Origin: Epiperipatus broadwayi
Taxonomy: Eukaryota; Onychophora; Udeonychophora; Euonychophora; Peripatidae
Direction: 5' to 3'
Assembly (NCBI GenBank): GCA_028023455.1
Contig: JAQFVV010000072.1
Location: 4,296,501 to 4,360,500 of the forward strand
Length of the DNA: 64,000 nucleotides
Every line of letters starts with the position of its first letter. Position 1 is the stretch's first letter. The position numbers and the translations under genes were made by a program. This document shows positions 1 through 10,260 of the stretch, piece by piece. The notes beneath the pieces are model-generated. The model did not search any database, was not told the DNA's origin, and saw only the letters and a list, made by a program, of their open reading frames with translations.

Positions 1-640
1 ACTTTAATAATTGTAGCTTTATATGTAATTTGTTTACTATGACTGATTTTTACTAATATTTTAATTTTCGTAAAATTAAATGAAATATTTTTTTTTTGGT
101 GATGTATATGTGTAATATAACATTCACATTCTGATATTATTTGAACATATTTGTTTATATTTATATATATAATCAAGAAAAGTGTAATAAAAGCACAAAA
201 ATGATTATCAAATTGACCATATAAGGCTACTCCAAGATATTGCATCACCTAGACAGCTAAAATAGATTATCAAATACAAGTTTATATTCCAAGTTGTTTT
301 TGTTTTAAGAGTGATTGAAGTAATTTGGCTGTAGGGTAGTGTAACCAAACAATAGCATTTGATTATGCCCAAAGAAATTCTACTATCTTATCACCTTTTA
401 TGCAATTTATTGATATCTCTAAATTTAGTACTACATTGATAATGTTAAAAAAAATGGTTTGACAATCTATAAATAATTCTAATGTGGATTGAATTAGGCA
501 GAGCTGGCATTAAAATTTGTGGAGATCAATTATAAACATTTTTTTCATGGCACTATGCTCACAATAAAGATCTGTATAATCTCAATTATATAAAGTTTAT
601 TGTAGACTATATTTTTATTGCAGAATAAAAAAAATATCAC
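1..640. other. AT-rich sequence, nothing recognised
   Basis: No open frame, tRNA-like box or repeat shared with the rest of the window was seen here. Short A and T runs only. Confidence 0.5.
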
Positions 641-883
641 ATTGTGGAACTTAAACAAGGCAAAACTCTCCATACAGTAGTGCCAATCAGAGTAATCAAT
701 GGATGCCAGAAGGCTTGAGCATAAAATCCCTATCTAGTGACTACTCATCCAATATCCCCAGACTAGTTTCTGGCTTGTGGCCTTCGTCAGTGAGGAGCCT
801 TGGATCTGAGAGCTTAGGATCTAATGCAACCAATTATGTGCTAATATAAGAGATAGTGATCATGTGATGTATTGTGGAACTTA
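641..883 (-). repeat. Family A ribozyme-bearing repeat with 13-bp target duplication
   Basis: The unit occupies about 654-870 and is flanked by the perfect direct repeat ATTGTGGAACTTA at 641-653 and 871-883, which reads as a target-site duplication. The plus strand starts with AAACAAGGCAAAACTCTCC and ends with GATCATGTGATGT, termini shared with the copies near 14.9, 20.7, 41.8, 59.4 and 63.7 kb. A hammerhead-like motif lies inside on the minus strand. There is no protein frame, so it is non-autonomous. The 13-bp duplication fits target-primed or similar RNA-mediated insertion better than a classic 8-9 bp DNA transposon. Confidence 0.75.
747..805 (-). ncRNA. Type I hammerhead ribozyme motif (family A)
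   Basis: On the minus strand the core reads CTGACGA (784-790), then a stem II hairpin GGC-CACAA-GCC flanked by A on each side, then GAAA. It continues with a two-base-pair stem III closed by a UA loop (ACTAGT) and C at 761, giving predicted cleavage between 761 and 760. Stem I has two parts: TCCTCA with TGGGGA (6 pairs, one G-U) and ATCCAA with TTGGAT (6 pairs), separated by a GGC/TA internal loop. Position 7 is C, which the family tolerates. The odd point is A opposite A at 10.1/11.1, where active hammerheads usually have G-C. Activity is inferred, not shown. Confidence 0.72.
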
Positions 884-984
884 CAGAATGGGTGTGAATT
901 AATGGACTAAATGAATATAAGCACATTTTAGTATACAATTGCTTATACAGAAACCTAATAAATAATCAAATAAAGTGGGCAGAT

Positions 985-1330
985 TAATAATTTTTATTAG
1001 TCATTTATTAGACTAGAGATTATCCATTTAATAAATATTTCTGTAGTGTAATTTTCATTGCACCATCTCATGCAAAGTATGGACTTGTCAGTTTAACTGT
1101 AGTAATTTCATATCCATATTCTGAATAATGATAAAGATATGCGTAAGAGATTGTAATTTGGACCAACTGATGAGTACTGTTTCAGCATGAAATGTGCATC
1201 TTGGGATCATCTTTTTTGTTTATGATCACACCATTCCATAAGGTATTAAAAGTAATAGAAGTCAGTCCTTACTTTGCATAAGGTAGTGTAGTGAAAATTA
1301 CAGAAATACTCATTAAGGATATAGATTACT
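985..1330 (+). repeat. Family C foldback repeat
   Basis: Inverted arms near 1040-1090 (ATTTCTGTAGTGTAATTTTC) and 1262-1315 (its complement) enclose a hammerhead-like motif at 1151-1210. Related copies lie at 6131-6545, 21409-22106 and 54096-54373, with partial ones at 25490 and 46120. There is no coding potential. Boundaries are approximate. Confidence 0.6.
1151..1210 (+). ncRNA. Type I hammerhead ribozyme motif (family C)
   Basis: CTGATGA at 1167-1173 is followed by a stem II hairpin (GTACT, loop GTTTC, AGCAT), GAAA at 1189-1192 and a short stem III (ATG-TG-CAT, 1192-1199). C17 is at 1200, so predicted cleavage is 1200/1201. Stem I begins CCAA/TTGG on either side of the core, and outer pairing of the flanking AATT/GATC segments is partial. 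Every catalytic-core position is kept, but stem II has one A-C mismatch. Other family C copies read GTGCT here and pair properly. Same architecture as family A with unrelated sequence. Confidence 0.62.
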
Positions 1331-1538
1331 TATCAAAAGCAATTAGTTATATAATCATAATGATAGTAAAATTATTTAATAAAAATTTTAAATTTAATTT
1401 TTGTTTAAAAAAAATTCAAAATATAACAGTAAATCATTGTAGAGAATTTTTTGTTTTTAAAATTTAAACCTTACTTAATATTAATATTTATTATTATGGT
1501 CTTTTATTATGAAAAAGTTGTATCTCTTGTTTTTTTTA

Positions 1539-1618
1539 TGTCAAACCATTGACCGGGAAGCGAACCCGGGCCAACTGCTTGGAAGGCAGCTATGCTAACC
1601 ACTAGGCCATGCTTGACA
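1539..1618 (-). repeat. tRNA-Gly-like short repeat with inverted flanks
   Basis: The minus strand has an anticodon arm GCTGC-CTTCCAA-GCAGT (anticodon TCC, glycine) and a T arm CCCGGGTTCGCTTCCCGG. The D-arm-like segment is TAGTGGTTAGCATA. About four bases are missing from the 5' acceptor strand compared with the copy at 45466-45549, so the acceptor stem is broken. The unit is bounded by TGTCAA and TTTGACA, an inverted repeat outside the tRNA-like core. A second copy sits inside a Penelope-like remnant, which argues for mobility. It is more likely a tRNA-derived element than a working tRNA gene. Confidence 0.65.
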
Positions 1619-1754
1619 TTTCTTGTTTTTTTCTTTGCAAAATTTTTAGTATTTTGCCTAAGTTAAAGATAAGGCTACTTTTATATTCAATGGATATAGT
1701 TATCAAATATGTTCAAAACATTCTTGTCAAATTAATCATCATATCACTTTGCCT

Positions 1755-2026
1755 TTACATAATGAACTAATCCAGATTCCATATTATCTGGATCGGATTG
1801 AGCATTTATCATCATAAATAAATGTGTATACAGATAGATAACATATATCTGAGGTCAAGAACAGTTCAATAAGTGATGATGCTCATTGAATTTGAATGTC
1901 CATTATGGATGATGATTTAGCAAAAATACCCATTTGGAGGTATCTGTATACACATTGGTTCGTGATGATGAGTGTTCAATCCAATTTTGATAAGATGAAA
2001 CATAGACTAGTCCATTATTTGAAGGC
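1755..2026. repeat. Foldback (inverted repeat), about 270 bp
   Basis: Left arm includes GGATTGAGC and GTGTATACAGATA. The right arm includes TATCTGTATACACA and TGTTCAATCC in inverted order, with AATGAACTAATCC and ACTAGTCCATTAT further out. Arms are imperfect and the central stretch is about 100 bp. No protein or ribozyme motif seen. Confidence 0.5.
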
Positions 2027-3210
2027 AATGTGAGGTATGACATTAATCATTTCAAGCTTTGATCAGTTTCAGCTTTGAAAAAAATTTTTCTCCCAATTAC
2101 ACAATCCCTGAAATTCCCTGTATAATTTGGTGTATTGATTGCACATCAGATTCTGGATCTTAAAGTCCATGATTCATGCTTCATTCTGTCACTTCTGTTG
2201 ATTGAACTTCTTATGAACTCCCAAGTAGTTGGGGAGGGGGGGTTATCACTGAAATTGTCGATAAAATCCAAAGAGCAATAAATAAATCTAGAAATGTGAT
2301 AAACTTTGTTGCAAATTAGAATTCAGGCATTATCTTGGAGTTTTGAACTTGATTGACACAATCAGTTGATTGCCTCCATTCTCTATAAAACATATATCAA
2401 TCTATATCAGTCAGTTTATTGGTTTTAGCCTTTTCTGTACTAGTTGATGTCTGACATTTCCAGACCTGCTTATAGTAACCTAGCATTCCAGAAACTGCAT
2501 AAAATCCAAATAAAATATTTATGCCATCATGGCACCTTTTCACCTTGAGACTGCTTTTAGATCTGACAAAGGGATCATCTATGCAATATTAATCAACTTT
2601 TTTATGCATAAGTATTTACTGACAGACTGGAATCTCAGCTCAACATCTAGAGGTTTAACAAGTCCACTGATGTCAATTACCCAATTCCAACATTTTTGAA
2701 ATAAAGAAAGTCCTGTAGCAACACCCATGGGATTACTCTAAAGTCCCTTACTAATAAAATTCACTTGAAAGAGTAATCTAGTGGGATCAAAAACATAAGT
2801 TCAATATGATTGATTAAGGATTCAATATTGCTTTTTTTTAACATCAAATTTTTTGCTAACTTGTCTCCAACAACTACCTAAATTCAAACACTTTCCTAAG
2901 ACACAATTTTATATTCAATAGGAGAAAAAAAGCTTAGACCAGCTGTTTTTATCAATAATTGTAAAACATAAATAAATAAATAAATAAATGGGAATTTATC
3001 TTTTTACTTTTATTTGATGCAAAATTAGTGAAAAGAGCTTTGAAATTGGTAAGCATTTTCACCCTTATCATCTCGGAATGATAGTCATTTAGTTTTATTT
3101 TCAAATTGTTTTTTTTTATAAAAAATAATACTTGATGGAACGAATTTTTAAAGATTTTTTTTTTGTAGTACTATTTATAAATTCAGATTTTTTTTCATAA
3201 ACCTTAAATC
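2027..3210. other. AT-rich sequence, little recognised
   Basis: Contains a G-rich tract near 2228-2240 preceded by CTTATGAACTCCCAAG, which resembles the 3' end of the SINE family at 13003, and an AAAT microsatellite near 2967-2988. Nothing else could be assigned. Confidence 0.4.
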
Positions 3211-3213
3211 TGT

Positions 3214-3545
3214 AATAACTGAAACACACAGGTTTATTATATACCTGTATCTATTACTCTCCACACTATCTCATAACACTGATACACTTGAACACATATA
3301 TGTTGAAAAGATAAATAATCACTAATATACGTATTTCATGCTAAACCAGCAATCATCAGTTGGTCCAGATTACCATCTCCACACATATATGCTATAAGTG
3401 TTCAGATATATATTAAGATAGCCAAACCTTATATTTTAATGGACAGGCTTCAATCTACTCCACACTCCAACTCTTCAACCGTCCATCCAATTGAAAATCT
3501 GATGATGGAATGCTCAAAGGCCACTCTGAGGCCGACATTCTTAAA
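3214..3545 (-). repeat. Family B ribozyme-bearing repeat, single arm
   Basis: Starts with GAAACACACAGGTTTATTAT, also found near 27352, and continues through a minus-strand hammerhead motif to a segment shared with the foldback at 40212-40700 (AATGGACAGGCTTCAAT). Only one arm of the foldback is present. Confidence 0.55.
3316..3374 (-). ncRNA. Type I hammerhead ribozyme motif (family B)
   Basis: Minus strand: CTGATGA (3353-3359), stem II with four pairs (TGCT, loop GGTTT, AGCA), GAAA (3334-3337), stem III ATA-CG-TAT (3327-3334), then A17 at 3326, with predicted cleavage between 3326 and 3325. Inner stem I is CCAA against TTAG (one mismatch; another copy, at 54755-54795, has TTGG). The outer part is TAATC against GATTA, fully paired. 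Core residues are intact. Families B and C share the core and the CCAA/TTGG helix and are probably related. Confidence 0.62.
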
Positions 3546-4086
3546 TCTGTAAAGAATTTGTATGTGTGTGTCCGCTAGCAAAATAAACTAAAATGAAGAA
3601 AATATCTAAATATGAAAAAAATTAATTTCCTATAAAAAATAGTTTTCTATATTTGGTAATTTTTGCAAAGTTTAATTAAATAAAACTGAAATTTTATCTA
3701 TTTGCAAATATAGAACAGGAACAATAAACTTTAATTTTTTTTGCAAAACAAAAATGGAAATGTTTAAAAACATACTCGTAATAAAGAAACTTATGTTTGT
3801 TTGGCTATGAAACACAAAACTATTTTTTAACATATTTAAAATATATACTATATTCTTTTTAAGAAATATAAGCAAATTTAATACTATTATTGTCTTTGTC
3901 AATTTGTTATTTCTACGCAAAATAGATTGACAGATCATTTCATTGCTTTGTGTGCGTGCGCTGTATTCAAACATCTTCCTGCCCCAGGTGGTTCATCTTA
4001 TTTCCTTTCCGATTGACTTAAAGTTGGCCCTCAATTAAGATAAAGAAACAAAAAGTGAAATGAAAAAAATATCCAAGGTAAACAAT
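3546..4086. other. AT-rich sequence, nothing recognised
   Basis: A 100-codon open frame on the minus strand is A/T-run driven, with no recognisable domain. No repeat assigned. Confidence 0.4.
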
Positions 4087-4583
4087 AGAGTGGAGGATGA
4101 ATAGACTGAAAAATTTTGATTTCAAATCCATCTATTTACCATATAAAAAATACTCAGTATAAGAAAATTACATACTGCCTTAGAATTACATATTTCTTGG
4201 TAAATAGATTACATCTTAGTATACGTTCGGATCATCCATGTAATGTCTATATGGATAAGACTAGAATATCGAATCCAACATGGGCTTTGGGTGCTCCATC
4301 ATCATTTTTTCAATGATATGGATGTTTGAATAGTTGGAAGGATGAGAAGCTTGAAGCTTGTGTATTGATATTTGAGGAACTGCTGTCTTAATATAAACCA
4401 TGCACTGATTGTATATATGTGTGGAAGATTACAATCTGGCCCAAATGATTAGTACTGGTTCTGCATAAAGTACATATATTGGACATGTATCTTTTGCACA
4501 TGTGCGTGGTGATGTGTGTTAGTTGCTTGAGGTAGAATGAAGGATGATTAGACTAAAAGATCCTGAGTTCAAATCCCTCTATT
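4087..4583 (+). repeat. Two tRNA-like direct repeats around a family B relic
   Basis: 4087-4140 and 4531-4583 share a segment of the type GATGA-TAGACTGAAA then TTCAAATCC-TCTATTTAC. The TTCAAATCC resembles a pol III B box, so these may be SINE heads. Between them 4390-4480 carries a decayed family B core (AATCTGGCCCAAATGATTAG). Confidence 0.4.
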
Positions 4584-6130
4584 TACAAATATTATTTATA
4601 TATCATTACATCATCATTATTTTCACTTATTAGTAATCTATTACACAATGAAGAGCTCTACAAATTTAATCCATTATATAATCCATATTCTCCCCCATAT
4701 TACACCAGAAAACTTTCTTATTTCATCCATCCATCTCACAGTTGGTTTCTTTTTAGGTCTTTTACAATCTTTTGAAATCCAATTTAAAACTTCAATTGTT
4801 TATCTATTATCATCACTTCTAACAATATGTTTAATCCAATTCCATTACATTTCCTTAATCCTTTTAAAGATATGTGATATTTATTTAGTCTCTCATCTAT
4901 CTATTTCATTTTTGATCACTTCCTGTTACTTCTAATTATACATTTTTCTGTAGTGGTTTTAATGGTCTGACATCTCCATGTTGCTCTTTTGTTAAGTGTT
5001 CAAATCTCAAATCTATAAATAAGAACTAGTAAAGCATATATTAAAAACCTTTGTTTTTTAAATGCCCAGCTATATTTCTTTTTAATATTAAATTATCTTT
5101 ACCAAAAACATTCCATCCAAGTTTAATTCTATGGCTAATTTCATCTGTAAGATTTTCATTTGGATTAAAAATCTGAACAAAATATTTGTAGTTGATAATT
5201 ATTTTTAATTCATGATTATAAATGTTTATTTTCTTCTTCTGAGAAAATCTATCATAACATTACTTTGTCTTCTTTTAGCATTTATTTCCAATACTACCTT
5301 TCCCCCTTTATCCTGTAATTCTTGCAATATTTCTTCAAGTTCTGAAAGTATTATTTGCAAAAACGTAGTGCAAATACTTCTTGTAAAACTGTTGTAAAAA
5401 AAATGGAGATAGAGAGTTATGCTGTTATACATCCTGTTGCATTTTGATATTTTTTCAGAAAATTACAATATGCCAGGTCTATGTCTTAATGATGTAAATC
5501 TTGATCATCCTGGAAATGCTTATAATCAAATATCTTTTCTTAATGTACGAATCCAAGAAAGTTGATAATTCATATTCCTTAGTTTTTTTATAACTTCTTT
5601 CAATATTTGGATGTTATAGACTGTACTAAAAACAGTTTTAAATTCAGCTTATTTTTGATTGGTTAGAATTCAAAGTTCACTGTAGAGAATTATAATAATC
5701 TTGAGAAAAAGTTTCTATAGAACTGATAAAAGACTCATAGGGCTGTAATTTCTAATATCATTTTTATCACCTTCCTTAAATATCAATATAACTACTGCAA
5801 TTTTCAATCATCTGATGCATCATTTGCATATAGTTTTGCCTTATTTATTTATCTGCTTTTATTTAATATCAATAATAATTACCTCACTTCCTGGACCCTT
5901 TTCCTTCTTTATAGATTTAGTTGTGTAACTCATCTCATCATTTAAAATACTTGGCAGTTGAGAAGATGTAATAATTGTAGAAAATGTTTTGTTTTCTTGC
6001 ACTTAACCATTACATAATTATTTATGGAATTTTCCACACATCATAATATTATCCCTCTTCTTTACAAATAGTTTCAAATGTTCTTTTTATTGCTGAAGCA
6101 ACTTCCCTTCTAATATCAACATGTTCCTTA

Positions 6131-6545
6131 CATTAAAAAATTTTATTAGTCATTCATTAGACTACTTAATGAATAATATTTCTGTAGTGTAATTTTAAAT
6201 ACACTACTCTCACAAATATTATTCATTAAGTCTAATAAATGACTAATAAAAATGATTAACATATTTCCATCAAATGATTTGTGCCAAAGTTATGAGGATA
6301 ATAAGTTTGACACATCAATTAAGCTGTAGTAATTCCCCATCTGTATAAAGATATGTGTGTTGGGCCAACTGATGAGTTCTGATTCAGCACAAGTTGTGTA
6401 TCTTGGGAATCGTAACATCTTTTTCTCATGTCTTTGGTGATGTGTTTATAATTACATTCCTCCACAAGATATTAAAAGCAGATGAAACCAGTTCCTACCT
6501 TGCATGAGAATGGTATAATGAAAATGACACTACAAAAGTATTATT
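6131..6545 (+). repeat. Family C foldback inserted in RTE
   Basis: Flanked by near-identical CATGTTCCTTA (6120-6130) and CATGTTGTCTTA (6546-6557), a likely target duplication. Flanking sequence on both sides is RTE. The hammerhead core is decayed: CTGATGA at 6369-6375 survives but the GAAA position reads CAAG, so cleavage is not expected. Confidence 0.62.
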
Positions 6546-7523
6546 CATGTTGTCTTATAGTTTTGAGACTTTTATTCTCCTCTATGACTTTTCTTAACAA
6601 ATCATAATTATATTTTATTATTTCAATATTAATAGTTTTAATACCATTTTGCAAAACTCTAGATATTTAGTTCCTTTTAAGGAATTGTTTTTAATATATA
6701 TATATATTTTCCTTCATACATTATCTTGATTCTGTAAAATATTTACTAATAAATTGGATTTTTTGTACCAGTTACCTTTCTTGCAGATCTTAATAGAATA
6801 TCAACTATCTTCTTATTGATTTCAGACAAGGCTAAAGCATTGTCAGTCTTTTAATATTTTTAAATAATTTGATAATTCTAATTAAATTTCACTGGAAATT
6901 TCTGAAAGTTAAGACTATCATCCTTTATTACTGTTTTTCTTAATAGTTTGTCCTTTTCTAGTTTTGCATTAACACGTATTTTATATCTCACCTAATCAAT
7001 GATCACTTCCTGTGTTAAATTTATTAAGAACGTTACAATCTTAAAATATATATTTTCTGCTAGTCGAAATATAATCTAATTCTGCTATACCTTCATTTGG
7101 ATGCTTGGTATTTTTTTGAAAGAAAGCATTCATAATTTGCATGTTTTCCCTTTTCTTTGAACTCCACAAGTCGGTGTCATACCTCATTCTGTTATCAATA
7201 ACCAAAATTACCTATACCACTTTCATTTTTTCATCATTTACCAATTCTACCATTAAAGCCTCTCATGACGAATTTAAAAAGTTGTTTGGTCTGATCAAGC
7301 ATATTTTGCACACCTATATAAAAATCCATTGTTTCTTCTTCACAAGAATAATTTGTCAGGGTTTAAATCTGAATTATCTGCATTTTGTATCTTCCGTTAA
7401 TCTGAACAACTAATACTGACCTTCTGGTGGATATACCATTTATTCCCACAATGCTGTTCTTTCACTTTTTACTGATAATGAATCCCACTCAATTTGTGCT
7501 TCATATATTGTGTTTTGCAATCA

Positions 7524-8511
7524 AGTACAGTGGGACCATATTGTGCACTGTATAATATGCACTACTTCAATTATATGATACCTTTCCCCAATATAAACAA
7601 ACAAAAGTTATGCTATTAAAATTTGTAAATTTAATTTTATGATACAGCAGACAACATATTTTGTTTTGAAGCATTACACTCAATTGATATCTTAATTTAG
7701 GTTACAATAAAAAGCACATTTATTTCATACTTCATTTTTTTTCATTGAAGAGTTTAATATGATTCAGTATTTATATCTAATAAAATGTTTGCTAAGCATA
7801 AATTTAAAAAAACGCATAAAGTGTCTAAAGAAATAAAATTAAAGTTATTTATTTAGCAACGGCAGAAAAAAAACCTGACAAAGCTTTCGTATTTTGCATC
7901 AGAAACATTAAAATTTTATGAAAAGTTTAGTCAAGAATCTGAAGTGGGTAACTAGGAATAATCATGATTGTAGAGATTCCAATGTTGATACAGCCTTAAA
8001 AACATCAAAGCAAATGAAGAGACTGTATTTTCTGATAATCAGATTACTATTATGTTTTTGTAGGGAAAATGTTACCAAAGAAAAAAGATATTCACCAGAA
8101 TGCATTAAATTGTGATGAAACTGAAATTTATTACAACAATGACTTGAAAATATCAAAGTTAAAACTTTCATCTTTATTTTAAAAAATAAAGATAAGCTAC
8201 AGTATATTTATTTTTATAAAAAAATAAATGTAACTAAGTGAACTCACAATAAATATTTATATAAATGTGCTCTCTCAATTATTATTAATAAGTATCTTTT
8301 TAGAATTTGTTTATACTATAATTTTAATTTATATATGTACATTGTACACATATATATATATATAGATGAACATGTTAAAATGTACTATATGCTTACAGTA
8401 TAATAAACTTATGTATTATAATCAAACTTTATCAGCAAAATGATCTATTATTCATGGTATACAATATGCAAGAGGGAAATTCAGAATTAAAAAAATACCA
8501 CCATTCTATTG
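7524..8511. mobile_element. Unclassified insertion of about 1 kb within RTE
   Basis: Defined by comparison: the RTE copy at 47110-48140 runs continuously through the point equivalent to 7524/8511 (ACTT-ATTTGTACTT, then TTTAGAAATCAATTG-like sequence). The insert begins near CAGTGGGACCATATTGTGCAC. It holds a short frame (7918-8115) with a CRENVTKEKRYSP stretch faintly like a pogo/Tigger transposase segment, too weak to assign. Boundaries are good to about 20 bp. Confidence 0.45.
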
Positions 8512-8916
8512 CATATGTCCATTTTAGAAATCAATTGCCTCTTCACTTCTTCTAATTTCACAAATTCTAACAATATCTCATTTAATATCAGATAGTTCTT
8601 CAAATTTGCTCAATCTTCTTTCATATGAAAGTGATTTGTGGTTGTAGGTTCCTTAAATAAATGATCATTCTCAAATGGGAACTTGGGTTCACAGTCATAA
8701 TTGTTAGCATCCTTTGCTTTTAGCTTCCAATTGTTGCTTTCATTGGTGAATTTACAGCCTCCTAGAAATAAGGATCACAACTTGGTTTTTTCTGTTATGA
8801 TGGTAAATATCTGTATAAAAATATCACTCATACACATTCATCCTTTTTTTAAAAAAATTCAACTGATGATTATATTAAAAACTATCAAGAAATTGAGATA
8901 GAAGACCATGACAGAA

Positions 8917-9195
8917 TAACTCTATTGGTTAGAGGATTGCCTTAAAATTTGATGTTCAAGAATCTAAAGGTGTAAGTTCAATTCCTATGCTAGCACAGTC
9001 ACTGATCAGACCAGAAACATCTGAAGAAGAACGGAGAATAATACCACTTGAAACATTGTGTAAATTACTAATCTTGATTATTTTTGTCCGTTATTACTAA
9101 TGGTTGTTTGTATTTGGAAAAGTTTAAATAAAGTTTAAAATTTTCTAGAAATACCATGATGTTTCTTTATCTTAAACTCAAAGGTAAAAAGTCAG
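8917..9195 (+). repeat. tRNA-like SINE inserted in RTE
   Basis: A-box-like TATTGGTTAGAGG and B-box-like GTAAGTTCAATTCC are spaced as in a tRNA, followed by a body with CTGAAGAAGAACGG and TTGAAACATTG, a motif also present at 11731 and 19290. The equivalent RTE region at about 47900 lacks the segment. Confidence 0.5.
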
Positions 9196-9489
9196 TAGAG
9201 TCACCAATGATAGCTGATGCAATTTAGTGAGCAACCTGCCCATGTTTATTTACCATACAAATAATCAAATAGTAATGATGGTTGCAACCAAAATAATGTA
9301 TGGAAGAGACATTGAAATTATCTTACTTGGCTCTTTAAGGCCTCTAAAAGAAATCAAAGTGTCTCCTTTCAGTTAATAGAAATTTTTTTTTGCTTTCATG
9401 TTATCACATAGTATATATTAAAATATATACTTGTAATCTACAATTGTAAATGGCTAAATAAAAAATCTTCAATTCTAAATCTCTGATTA

Positions 9490-10260
9490 TATATCTAGGC
9501 TGTTATTTGATGACTATTATTTATTTAGTTACCCATGCCTCTAAGTCACTTTCAAAAAAAGGAATAGTTCGTAATTGGAAAATGGGATTTAGATTTTGTA
9601 GAGTTATAAAAGAAGATAAAGAGATAATTGATTTTGGAAGTGGACAGATGATATACTACAGTGCAAATAGAATCCAATATTCACAACCTTATGAAAATTT
9701 TAAGTAGATAAGACAAAATGGAACTTTATTCAATTTACAAGAAGATACCACCAGTGGATAATCCATGAATAAGTGATAATAGGTTGTTATGGTGATGAAA
9801 AAGTAATAGATTTGTACATAGAGGTACAAAATATTTTTGACCAGACCAAACAACATTTTGAAATTGCCATTTAAGACTTTAAGGCTGGAATTGGAAAATG
9901 ATTGAAGAATGAATGTGCTACCAATAAATTTTGTTAGATAAAAAACAAATGAAATGGAGAACTTTTGGAATTACCAGTAAAGTTGTATATTATGAATTCT
10001 TCATTTGAAAAAAAGGATTAAATGGAATTGGATATGGAAACACTCAAATAAAGAAACAGCAAAACTGAATTACATTTTGACTAACAAAATAGAGATTAGA
10101 AATTGTAAATTTATTCTCTTATAAACTCCTGTTCTTAAGAAGTACAAATACTGGAAGTGTTACAATTGGAGTTCCAATTCATGAACTTTGATTTCCAGAG
10201 TCCTTTACCAATATCATTGCACTAAATTATGCAGGGTAAAATTAACGTTAATGTCAATAG
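9490..10260 (+). pseudogene. RTE-like endonuclease domain, sense, decayed
   Basis: In shifting frames the plus strand gives an apurinic-endonuclease-type segment: a DF-A-IGK block near 9873-9900, then MNSSFEKK near 9990 and a NTQIKKQQN-type stretch. These match the order of the better fragment at 33850-34690. Multiple stops and frameshifts. It lies next to the 5' side of the antisense RTE at 4607-9380, so the two form a head-to-head pair. Confidence 0.5.

Larger units (their letters stand above)
4607..9380 (-). pseudogene. RTE-like retrotransposon, antisense, decayed and interrupted
   Basis: Read on the minus strand, 4640-4935 encodes the RTE C-terminal signature seen intact at 24960-25175 (an RLKW-W--HIARRDDN block followed by LNWI--DCKRPK). 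5000-5900 corresponds to the reverse transcriptase, and 7000-9380 to the endonuclease and 5' region, matching the antisense copy at 47110-48140 base by base in many stretches. The 3' end at about 4607 is a TGATGATG-like tail, typical of the family. The frame is broken throughout. It is interrupted by a family C element (6131-6545), a roughly 1-kb insertion (7524-8511) and a tRNA-like SINE (about 8917-9195). Autonomous elements of this type encode an endonuclease and a reverse transcriptase; this copy is dead. Confidence 0.7.

Noticed and set aside
1539-1618. Functional tRNA-Gly gene
   Set aside because: The acceptor stem lacks about four bases and the unit is repetitive with inverted flanks outside the tRNA.
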